A stretch of 7,575 bases of DNA from NCBI GenBank assembly GCA_016765265.1, contig JAESQG010000239.1, forward strand, positions 21,048 to 28,622, read 5' to 3'. Under the pieces are notes generated by a model. That model was not told where the DNA came from and made no database searches. It worked only from the letters and a program-made list of their open reading frames with translations. Of the stretch, positions 1-6,061 are shown piece by piece (positions within the stretch are counted from its first letter, which is position 1; every line of letters starts with the position of its first letter). The translations under genes were made by a program, and so were the position numbers. Source of the DNA: Pseudomonadales bacterium (GTDB lineage: Bacteria; Pseudomonadota; Gammaproteobacteria; Pseudomonadales; DC-out160).

Positions 1-40
1 ACTGAGATAAATTAGAGAATACTGAGATTAATTAGAGAAC
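1..40. repeat. 20-bp tandem repeat, two copies, at left edge
   Basis: Two head-to-tail 20-bp units (1-20 and 21-40) match at 18 of 20 positions; both begin ACTGAGAT and contain ATTAGAGAA. The second copy overlaps the last codons and the TAA stop of the small membrane-protein gene, so the array starts inside that gene's 3' end. It touches the window edge, so the full copy number cannot be known from here. No function can be assigned. Confidence 0.75.
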
Positions 41-358
41 GCCGATGGTTTTCGCATACTCTGAAATCACCACGACTACTATGGAAATAGCAATAACAAC
101 ACATAAGCAAGCCAGCAAAGCCGGCTTTAAAACTGAACCTATTGATTGTTCATCGGGATTATTAGCCTTTCGGTTTTGATCACTGCTATCCAAATAAAGG
201 GAAATCGCCAAGCCTAAGGTGTAACTGCAGGTGGCTGCAAAAAAAACAAGGGCTCCCACATAGGGGTTTCCTATTTCATCTTGGTAAAATAATGTACCCG
301 CTGCAGTCAGCATTCCTAGATGACCCAACCAGATCATCATTCTTTCAATTTTATTCAT
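32..358 (-). CDS. Small three-helix inner-membrane protein, function unknown
   Basis: I do not recognise a named family. The 108-residue product has three hydrophobic stretches, at about residues 7-24, 33-57 and 79-100. A polar loop (about 58-75, containing DSSDQNRK and NNPDEQ) separates the second and third, so it is very probably a small integral inner-membrane protein. No catalytic or metal-binding motif is visible. The start is uncertain: the ATG at 358 has an AGGG only two bases upstream, which is too close for a good ribosome site, and two further ATG codons (residues 7 and 8) would lose only a short charged N-terminus. The stop codon lies in a 20-bp tandem repeat. The gene is co-directional with the cysteine-motif gene upstream, but 175 bp and a candidate terminator separate them, so it is probably transcribed alone. 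That it is a real gene rests on the length of the frame and the coherent membrane pattern. Confidence 0.7.
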   Translation of the reverse strand: MNKIERMMIWLGHLGMLTAAGTLFYQDEIGNPYVGALVFFAATCSYTLGLAISLYLDSSDQNRKANNPDEQSIGSVLKPALLACLCVVIAISIVVVVISEYAKTIGVL

Positions 359-406
359 GACCCTGCAACCACTGACTGCTAATTCCCATTTCTGGACTTA
401 TTCTGG

Positions 407-430
407 ATTCGATGGAGACGACAATCGAAT
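407..430. repeat. 7-bp inverted repeat in leader of the small membrane-protein gene
   Basis: ATTCGAT (407-413) and ATCGAAT (424-430) are perfect inverted copies around a 10-base spacer. The element lies between the small membrane-protein gene (start 358) and a TATATT sequence on the minus strand (447-442) that could serve as a -10 box without a convincing -35 box. It could be an operator or an RNA hairpin. Read on the plus strand it is followed by TTTT, but no plus-strand gene lies upstream for it to terminate. Confidence 0.4.
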
Positions 431-502
431 TTTGACGGAATAATATACCCTTTTGATCACAAAATCAGAGTATCTCGAAGAAAGGTGGAAACGTTATATT
501 TT

Positions 503-528
503 AAACAGCGGGTATTTGACTGCTGTTT
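503..528 (-). terminator. Candidate hairpin terminator after the cysteine-motif gene
   Basis: AAACAGC and GCTGTTT form a perfect 7-bp stem around a 12-base loop. It starts about six bases after the TAA stop of the minus-strand gene at 534-1250. On the minus strand the stem is followed by TAAAATAT rather than a clean T run, so as an intrinsic terminator it is weak. Its position directly behind a stop codon is the main support. Confidence 0.45.
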
Positions 529-533
529 CTGGG

Positions 534-1250
534 TTAAAACAAACGAATATGACGATCGTCCTTCATCGCCCAACCATCATCTTCACCCATAATCTTGGGT
601 CTTACTTTTTGTAATTGAGTTTCGAGTGAAAAAGAGACACTGGAGGATAAATTAAAAAAGCTTAACAGGGCTTTAAGATTGGAGTCACTTTCACAGGCAG
701 AATGGATACGTTGCCAGAAAGCTTGATTTAGCAATTGCAGTTGTTGGTTGATTCTTATCAGTCCTTGAAAGTCCCAATCAGGCCGATGACCTTCTCTGTA
801 AAGAAAATATTGTCGTAACAAAAACTGAGAAGCAGAACGCGTTATAAATTCCTCTTGAGAGGCAAATGGAAGATGATTTTGAGCGTTAGGCTTCAACTTG
901 CCTAAAATTGGGCAATCGCTAGTGGCCATAATTAAACCCATTAGCGAGCGTAGACCTTCTTCCAATGGCGCCTCTTTATAATATTCTCTTTGTGGGGTCA
1001 CCACGCGTACTTTGGCATTTTTAATAGCAGGTAATTGTTGAAAATCCTCCACAACATGCTGCAAATCAATGGCGGCAGGACAGTGCTTATATTGCAACTT
1101 ACTTAAGGGGCAGTTACTACATTGTGAGTGCTCGAGCTTCGTCCAGTCTGAAGCATCACTGCGATCAACACTGGCATCATATTGTCGATCTACATCAACT
1201 TCATAATGGAGTTCAACGTCATCCATGACAAAGGTATATTCAATATTCAT
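534..1250 (-). CDS. Conserved protein with CxxCPL...HCP...DCP cysteine motif, function unknown
   Basis: The 238-residue product is soluble: it has no signal peptide and no membrane segment. From memory it resembles a family of uncharacterised gammaproteobacterial proteins that I would call DUF6901, but I cannot confirm the label. Residues 1-20 look like a beta hairpin (IEYTFVMDDVELHYEVDV). Then come C44 and C47 in SQCSNCPL, C57 in KHCP, and C113 in SDCPILGKLKP. These four cysteines could bind zinc or an iron-sulfur cluster, or be redox active; this is inference from spacing. C186 lies outside the pattern. The stretch HLPFAS (126-131) followed by a helical region looks like the conserved family core. 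The C-terminal half is helical, with many glutamines and leucines. The ATG at 1250 is well supported by a strong GGGAGGT ribosome site. A perfect TATAAT lies about 60 bases upstream, with three direct repeats behind it. Confidence 0.85.
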   Translation of the reverse strand: MNIEYTFVMDDVELHYEVDVDRQYDASVDRSDASDWTKLEHSQCSNCPLSKLQYKHCPAAIDLQHVVEDFQQLPAIKNAKVRVVTPQREYYKEAPLEEGLRSLMGLIMATSDCPILGKLKPNAQNHLPFASQEEFITRSASQFLLRQYFLYREGHRPDWDFQGLIRINQQLQLLNQAFWQRIHSACESDSNLKALLSFFNLSSSVSFSLETQLQKVRPKIMGEDDGWAMKDDRHIRLF

Positions 1251-1258
1251 GAATATTT

Positions 1259-1265
1259 ACCTCCC
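1259..1265 (-). promoter_or_regulatory. Strong ribosome binding site for the cysteine-motif gene
   Basis: On the minus strand GGGAGGT ends about nine bases before the ATG at 1250. It is close to the ideal anti-16S complement and fixes the start codon. It also argues against a plus-strand gene in the same place. Confidence 0.8.
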
Positions 1266-1311
1266 TTTATTTCATCCGTTATATGCTCAAAGTGACGCCT
1301 ATCGCCACTCC

Positions 1312-1317
1312 ATTATA
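1312..1317 (-). promoter_or_regulatory. Candidate -10 box (TATAAT) for the cysteine-motif gene
   Basis: The minus strand reads AGATATAATGG, a perfect TATAAT, about 60 bases upstream of the start at 1250. At 16-18 bp further upstream the sequence is only CTATAG or similar, so there is no recognisable -35 hexamer. That position is filled by 12-bp direct repeats. This is the arrangement expected when an activator replaces the -35 contact, but the activator is not identified. Confidence 0.5.
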
Positions 1318-1318
1318 T

Positions 1319-1354
1319 CTATCTATAAACCTATCTATAGACCTATCTCTGCAC
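1319..1354. repeat. Three 12-bp direct repeats in divergent regulatory region
   Basis: Three adjacent 12-base units, CTATCTATAAAC (1319-1330), CTATCTATAGAC (1331-1342) and CTATCTCTGCAC (1343-1354), begin two bases beyond the TATAAT of the leftward promoter. The first two differ at one position; the third has diverged in its second half. The middle unit carries the palindrome TCTATAGA. They may be protein-binding sites or simply a short tandem duplication. Confidence 0.65.
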
Positions 1355-1451
1355 CAACTCATTACATCGTCCTTGAGTATCTCATCAGTTTAGCCACTTT
1401 TAGAATTTTTAAAATGAATGCCTTACACTATTTAGTACTTTACTTAAAGAA

Positions 1452-1480
1452 TTGACATTTCAGTCATACTTTATTATTAC
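1452..1480 (+). promoter_or_regulatory. Candidate sigma-70 promoter for the efflux operon
   Basis: A perfect TTGACA (1452-1457) is followed after 17 bp by TATTAC (1475-1480), matching TATAAT at four of six positions. Transcription would begin near 1487, giving a leader of only about 25-35 bases before the adaptor gene. The bases upstream of the -35 box are AT-rich. No regulator gene lies next to the operon in the window. Confidence 0.55.
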
Positions 1481-1510
1481 TTCGCTACACAGTACTTATA
1501 TTGTTAAATT

Positions 1511-2668
1511 TTGGAGTGTGCTATTAAAATCAACATCAATCAAATCGTCGTCATTGTCTTATTAGTAGCGATTGTAGGCTGGCTGGGGTCTGGCAGTATT
1601 TCCACACAGCCAACCAATAAACCAGACTTAAAACCGGCATCGACCTCATTGGATCTAGCCCGCATACAAGTAAAACAACAAACTGCTATCACTGTTCACC
1701 AACAGATTTATATTCACGGCCGCACTTTCCCCAGTCAACAAACTCAATTAAGAGCCGAGTTTGCTAGTAAGATTATCAACATCGCAAAAGATAAAGGCAC
1801 GGAAGTTAAAAAAGGGGAACTTTTGATGCAACTGGATCCTCAGGATCTACCCAGCCTGCTTCGTCACGGTAAAGCATTGGTTAACCAAAGAACACTAGAG
1901 TATGAAGCCGCTAATCGATTGAAAGGGCAAAAGCTTATGGCCAAATCCAAGTTGGCAGAAGCTAAAGCTCAATTGGAAGCCGCCAAGGCAAACGTAGACG
2001 GTCTAACCCAGCGATTAAACAATACCTCTATTCGAGCCCCTTTTGATGGCATATTTTCCGATCGTTTTGTAGATATAGGTCATCTGGTTAAATTCGGAGA
2101 TCAGTTGGGCACATTTGTTAACTTCATGCCAATGCTGATAAGGGGTTTGGTACCTGAAAAAAATCGTCATAAAATCAAACTAGGGCAAGCGGCAGAAATA
2201 TATCTATTAAACGGCCAACGCCTGAATGGTGAAGTACACTATATCGCTAGCACGGGAAACGATAAGACCCACACATTTGTCGTTGAGATTAATGTACCAA
2301 TGAATAGTCAAAATGACGGGGCTGCCGGCATTACTGCACGAGTCGCTATCTCTGGCGAAGATATTGTCGCTCACCTAATCTCTCCCGCCTTATTTGAATT
2401 GAATGCTAAAGGTCATCTGGGCGTTAAAGTGGTAGATAAAACTGACCACATTATTTTTGTTCCTATCGAGATTGTTAAAGCCGATGAAACAGGAACTTGG
2501 GTCACTGGTTTGGACCCTACCATTGATTTAGTAGTAGTGGGTCAAGGTTATGTTAAAGTTGGCCAGCAAGTTGAAAAAGTTTATATTGATGATCAAATAG
2601 ATTCTCCCGAAAGCCCCATTGAAGTCACCAAGAATACCATTCGCTCTAACACTCACAAGACAAACTAA
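1511..2668 (+). CDS. RND efflux periplasmic adaptor subunit (HlyD/membrane-fusion family)
   Basis: This protein links the inner-membrane pump to an outer-membrane channel across the periplasm. Counting from the TTG at 1511 there are 385 residues. An N-terminal membrane anchor spans about 11-28, with no lipobox cysteine, so the protein is probably anchored by the uncleaved helix. The first half of the lipoyl domain follows (about 77-110, ending KKGELLMQLDP), then an alpha-helical hairpin rich in Ala, Lys and Leu (112-170). The second lipoyl half (SIRAPFDGIFSDRFVDIGHLVKFGDQLGTF split over 173-202) contains the typical RAPFDG turn. Beta-barrel and membrane-proximal domains fill 205-355. The TTG has no ribosome site. 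GGAG at 1513-1516 stands six bases before an in-frame ATT at 1523, so translation may really begin there and give MKININ, a more natural N-terminus. The stop is two bases before the permease start. Substrate cannot be predicted. Confidence 0.93.
   Translation: MECAIKININQIVVIVLLVAIVGWLGSGSISTQPTNKPDLKPASTSLDLARIQVKQQTAITVHQQIYIHGRTFPSQQTQLRAEFASKIINIAKDKGTEVKKGELLMQLDPQDLPSLLRHGKALVNQRTLEYEAANRLKGQKLMAKSKLAEAKAQLEAAKANVDGLTQRLNNTSIRAPFDGIFSDRFVDIGHLVKFGDQLGTFVNFMPMLIRGLVPEKNRHKIKLGQAAEIYLLNGQRLNGEVHYIASTGNDKTHTFVVEINVPMNSQNDGAAGITARVAISGEDIVAHLISPALFELNAKGHLGVKVVDKTDHIIFVPIEIVKADETGTWVTGLDPTIDLVVVGQGYVKVGQQVEKVYIDDQIDSPESPIEVTKNTIRSNTHKTN
1513..1516 (+). promoter_or_regulatory. Ribosome binding site pointing to an ATT start at 1523
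   Basis: GGAG lies six bases before ATT AAA ATC (1523 onward), the normal distance for initiation. It lies inside the frame if the TTG at 1511 is taken as the start, and nothing resembling a ribosome site precedes that TTG. An in-frame TAA at 1505 excludes a start further upstream. This site therefore favours ATT as the initiation codon. Confidence 0.5.
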
Positions 2669-2670
2669 TT

Positions 2671-5600
2671 ATGTCACTTATCGACGTAGTCTTATCCCAC
2701 GCTCGAACAGTCTTAATGTTTCTAGCCCTGGTCTTGGTGAGCGGCACAGTGGCCTATATCGAAATTCCAAAAGAATCTTCACCGGACATTACTGTTCCCT
2801 ACGTACATATATCGGTCAAACTCAAAGGCATTTCACCAGAAGACTCAGACCGGTTATTGATGGGCCCCTTATACAAACATCTACAAGGTATGGATGGTTT
2901 AAAGGAGATACAAACAAACGCTTCCCTCGGTCATGCTAGCGTTACCCTGAAATTCAGAATGGGCACCGACATCGATCAAGCCCTTATCGATGTCAGAGAA
3001 CAGGTTGATAAAGCGAAACAAGATTTCCCCCAAGAGGCAGACGACCCTCACATCCAGGAATTCAACCTTGCTCTTTTCCCCGTGTTAACTATTGCCTTGT
3101 CCGGTGATGTTGAAGAACGCGTTCTTTTGAACATCGCAGAGGAATTACAAGATAAGCTGGAAGCATCGCCTGACATTTTGGAAGGCACCTTAAAGGGTGT
3201 GCGTGAAGAAATTGTCGAAATTATTATCGACCCTCTCGCCATGGATAGCTATGCGTTATCCCAAGAAGAGCTGTTCAATCTTGTAACCCAAAATAATGGA
3301 TTAATCGCCTCAGGCATATTAGACACGGGTCAGGGTCGATCTGCCATAAAGGTTCCGGGTCTTATTAAAGATGAAAAAGAGCTGTTAAATCTTCCTGTGA
3401 AAGTAGACGGTGATCAAGTGGTTCTGTTCAAAGACATTGCCTTTGGCCGCAGAAGCTTTGCAGATCCGCGCTCATACGCCCGAGTCCATGGCAAAACAGC
3501 CGTTTCAATAGAAATCAAAAAACGCCTAGGCAGCAATATTATTTACGCCATTGAAACCGCGAAAAAAATAGTGGCAGAAGCATCGGTACACTGGCCTGCG
3601 AATGTTGAGGTGTCCTATGCCCATGATGAATCTATCCGGATAAAGAATCAATTGAGTGACCTCCTCAACAATGTCGCGACGGCTACCTTTTTAGTTATGC
3701 TCGTCATTGTCTTTAGCCTCGGGTTCACCAGTGGTGGGCTAGTAGGCATCGCAATCCCGGGCTCGTTTCTAACCGCTATTCTCGCCATTCAATTAATGGG
3801 ATACACCCTTAATATGGTGGTGCTATTCGGACTTATTTTAGCAGTGGGAATGCTGGTGGATGGTGCCATTGTTGTCACCGAATACGCTGACCGAAAAATG
3901 GTTGAGGGAATGCATCGCCGCCGTGCTTATGCTGAAGCCGCCAACCGCATGGGCTGGCCCATTATCTCCTCTACAGCGACCACCTTAGCGGTCTTTATGC
4001 CGCTCCTCTTTTGGCCCGACATTACCGGGGAGTTTATGAAGTTTCTCCCCATCACCATGATCGCGACACTCTCTGCATCATTAGTGATGGCGCTGCTCGT
4101 CGTTCCTACTATAGGCTCACTATTGGGTAGACCCGGCACCCATAGTCACTCTCTACAAAAGGCTCTCCTCGCAACGGAGTCTGGCGATCTCTCTTCTATA
4201 GGGGGCGTAACCGGATATTATATTCGTATTTTACAGGGTGCTTTAAAGCACCCTGTATGGATACTGTTAAGCGTAATCGCTAGTTTGGTTATAGTGGTGT
4301 TTTTGTATATTAACTTTGGCAAAGGTGTAGAGTTTTTTCCTGACAGTGATGCCAAAAATGCCAAAGTCAGTATTAGAGCCAGAGGCAATTTATCTATTGA
4401 TGAACGCGACGCGCTGGTGAAAGAAGTAGAACAAATAGTACTGCGTATGCCCGAGGTGGATATCGCCTACAGCACCACCGTGACGAGAATCCAACGGGGC
4501 AGCACAGAAGACACCATAGGCTTTATTCAGCTGGAGCTCCATGAGTGGCAAAAGCGCCGCAAGGCCGATCTCATTATTAAAGATATCCTGCACTACACAA
4601 AAAATATTCCAGGTATTATCGTTGAAATTGAAAAAAGTAAACAAGGCCCGTCAAAGGGTCGCGCCATTCAACTGGTGATGGCTGCCCGAGATAACGACCA
4701 ATTAAAAGCGGCGGTACAAGACATCTATCATTTGTTTCAACAAACTGAAGGGCTAACAGACATTGCCCATAGCCTGCCTCTTCCGGGCGTCGAGTGGGTG
4801 CTAAAAGTGGATAGGGCAGAAGCAAGTCGTTATGGTGTCAATATTGCTATGATTGGTACCACCATTAAATTGATGACCAACGGCCTCTACATCGCCGATT
4901 TTCGTCCCGATGACAGCGATGATGAATTAGAAATCCACATGCGTTTTCCTGAAGATTCCCGACACTTGGATCAGCTAGATCAGCTCAACATCCCCACCCG
5001 TTATGGATTGGTGCCTATTGGCTATTTCGTTCAACGTAAAGCAATGCCTAAATTATCTCAAGTAACGCGGGTTAACAGCCTGTACAAGTACACCATCAAG
5101 GCCGACACCCTAGAAGGCGTGCAAAGCAGTACGGTGTTGAAACAGCTAATACCTCAGATTAAGGAAATGTTACCCGAGGGTGTATTGTTTACCTTTTCTG
5201 GAGATCAAGAGCAGCAGGCCAAAAGCACGGCTTTTTTAATAAAAGCCTTCGCTATTGCCTTATCAGTCATGGCTATTATCTTAGTCACTCAATTTAATAG
5301 CTTTTATCAGGCCTTATTGATTCTGAGCGCTGTCCTCTTCTCCACCGTCGGCGTACTCCTTATCTTAATGGTGCGCGGCGAACCTTTTGGAATTGTGATG
5401 AGTGGCGTCGGTGTTATCGCCCTTTCAGGCATTGTGGTGAACAATAATATTGTACTCATCGACACATTCAATCATCTCAGAAAATCAGGCATGGACCTTT
5501 ATGAAGCCGCCGTCAGAACAGGTGCACAACGTTTACGCCCCGTGGTACTCACCACCGTCACGACGATCTTAGGTTTACTCCCCATGATCTATCAATTAAA

Positions 5601-5820
5601 TTTCGATATCCTAGATAGAGAAATCGCTATAGGTGCGCCCTCCGCCCAATGGTGGACACAGCTCTCTATTGCCATTGCAGGCGGCTTACTATTTGCCACC
5701 GTGCTCACCCTCGTACTAACACCTTGTCTTCTAATGATTGGCCCCAATAGAAAAACAAACTCTACAAATCAAGTCAGCACTGAAATTGCAGAAAATCAAT
5801 TACCTACCACATCCGCATAA
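2671..5820 (+). CDS. RND-family efflux transporter permease
   Basis: This is an inner-membrane proton-driven exporter of the AcrB/HAE type, working as a trimer with the adaptor encoded just upstream. The 1049 residues match the usual family length. Expected layout: TM1 at about 12-30, first porter domain 31-330, TM2-TM6 between about 333 and 484, a linker, TM7 at about 528-548, second porter domain 549-852, and TM8-TM12 between about 853 and 1024. In TM4 the motif is VGMLVDGAIVV: D397 matches AcrB Asp407, but the neighbouring Asp408 is Gly398. In TM10 the motif is SGIVVNNNIVL, with N924 where AcrB has Lys940. R956 and P957, then T961 and T962 of TM11, are present. The relay thus differs from AcrB, as in related RND clades. 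APSAQWWTQL (989-998) before TM12 is characteristic of this kind of pump. The ATG follows the adaptor stop by two bases with a poor ribosome site, suggesting translational coupling. The tail after TM12 is short and polar. Confidence 0.95.
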   Translation: MSLIDVVLSHARTVLMFLALVLVSGTVAYIEIPKESSPDITVPYVHISVKLKGISPEDSDRLLMGPLYKHLQGMDGLKEIQTNASLGHASVTLKFRMGTDIDQALIDVREQVDKAKQDFPQEADDPHIQEFNLALFPVLTIALSGDVEERVLLNIAEELQDKLEASPDILEGTLKGVREEIVEIIIDPLAMDSYALSQEELFNLVTQNNGLIASGILDTGQGRSAIKVPGLIKDEKELLNLPVKVDGDQVVLFKDIAFGRRSFADPRSYARVHGKTAVSIEIKKRLGSNIIYAIETAKKIVAEASVHWPANVEVSYAHDESIRIKNQLSDLLNNVATATFLVMLVIVFSLGFTSGGLVGIAIPGSFLTAILAIQLMGYTLNMVVLFGLILAVGMLVDGAIVVTEYADRKMVEGMHRRRAYAEAANRMGWPIISSTATTLAVFMPLLFWPDITGEFMKFLPITMIATLSASLVMALLVVPTIGSLLGRPGTHSHSLQKALLATESGDLSSIGGVTGYYIRILQGALKHPVWILLSVIASLVIVVFLYINFGKGVEFFPDSDAKNAKVSIRARGNLSIDERDALVKEVEQIVLRMPEVDIAYSTTVTRIQRGSTEDTIGFIQLELHEWQKRRKADLIIKDILHYTKNIPGIIVEIEKSKQGPSKGRAIQLVMAARDNDQLKAAVQDIYHLFQQTEGLTDIAHSLPLPGVEWVLKVDRAEASRYGVNIAMIGTTIKLMTNGLYIADFRPDDSDDELEIHMRFPEDSRHLDQLDQLNIPTRYGLVPIGYFVQRKAMPKLSQVTRVNSLYKYTIKADTLEGVQSSTVLKQLIPQIKEMLPEGVLFTFSGDQEQQAKSTAFLIKAFAIALSVMAIILVTQFNSFYQALLILSAVLFSTVGVLLILMVRGEPFGIVMSGVGVIALSGIVVNNNIVLIDTFNHLRKSGMDLYEAAVRTGAQRLRPVVLTTVTTILGLLPMIYQLNFDILDREIAIGAPSAQWWTQLSIAIAGGLLFATVLTLVLTPCLLMIGPNRKTNSTNQVSTEIAENQLPTTSA

Positions 5821-5836
5821 CAATGCGCGACCCACT

Positions 5837-5896
5837 TTTTAGCTAACGGCGTTTTTATTTAGCTAACGGCTGGTTTATTTAGCTCACAGCTGCTTT
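5837..5896. repeat. Three 20-bp repeats with TTAGCTAA boxes downstream of the RND gene
   Basis: Three units with an exact 20-bp period begin 16 bases after the permease stop. Their cores are TTAGCTAACGGC (5839-5850), TTAGCTAACGGC (5859-5870) and TTAGCTCACAGC (5879-5890). The first two carry the perfect palindrome TTAGCTAA; the third has one changed base. T-rich segments separate the cores. The spacing puts the boxes on nearly the same face of the helix. The role is unknown: operator sites, repeated RNA hairpins acting as a transcript end, or a simple duplication are all possible. Confidence 0.75.
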
Positions 5897-5907
5897 ATCG
5901 CGCGATA
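5896..5907. repeat. 12-bp perfect palindrome TATCGCGCGATA
   Basis: TATCGCGCGATA is its own reverse complement and stands out in an AT-rich intergenic region, directly after the third 20-bp repeat. It could be a dimeric regulator site for the downstream gene at 6062. I cannot link it to a known regulator. Confidence 0.45.
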
Positions 5908-5955
5908 GTTTTAAATAATTTACTCGTTTCTGCGTGGGCACTGGCTAGCACAACG

Positions 5956-5975
5956 AAAGGATTGAACTATCCTTT
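5956..5975 (+). terminator. Weak hairpin between the RND gene and the CheZ-like gene
   Basis: AAAGGAT (5956-5962) and ATCCTTT (5969-5975) form a perfect 7-bp stem with a six-base loop, followed by TATTG. The stem is AT-rich and the T run is short, so termination would be inefficient. It lies 136 bases after the permease stop. An operator role is equally possible. Confidence 0.35.
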
Positions 5976-5982
5976 TATTGAA

Positions 5983-6005
5983 GCGTTCTGATGCGTTCTG
6001 ATGCG
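5983..6005. repeat. 10-bp tandem duplication upstream of the CheZ-like gene
   Basis: GCGTTCTGAT occurs twice without a gap (5983-5992, 5993-6002), followed by a third partial GCG. Immediately after it is TAAAAT (6007-6012), a possible -10 box for the gene at 6062. No good -35 hexamer is found at 16-18 bp; TTGAAG at 5978-5983 is 23 bp away. Confidence 0.55.
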
Positions 6006-6061
6006 CTAAAATGTGACAGCTACCAGAGCCTTACTTATAACCCTTTGAAGACGAAGAGATA

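Noticed and set aside
451..464. TTTTGATCACAAAA as a CRP-like site
   Set aside because: Only one TGTGA half is present and the second half does not fall at the six-base spacing; the symmetry is mostly due to A/T runs.
1225..1455. Open plus-strand frame of 76 codons across the divergent region
   Set aside because: It starts inside the oppositely oriented cysteine-motif gene, covers that gene's strong ribosome site and promoter and the direct repeats, has no ribosome site of its own, and encodes low-complexity Tyr/Ile/Pro sequence.
5935..5950. Possible sigma-54 promoter TGGGCACTGGCTAGCA before the CheZ-like gene
   Set aside because: The GG and GC dinucleotides have the right spacing, but the surrounding bases fit the TGGCAC-N5-TTGC consensus poorly and no activator site is visible.
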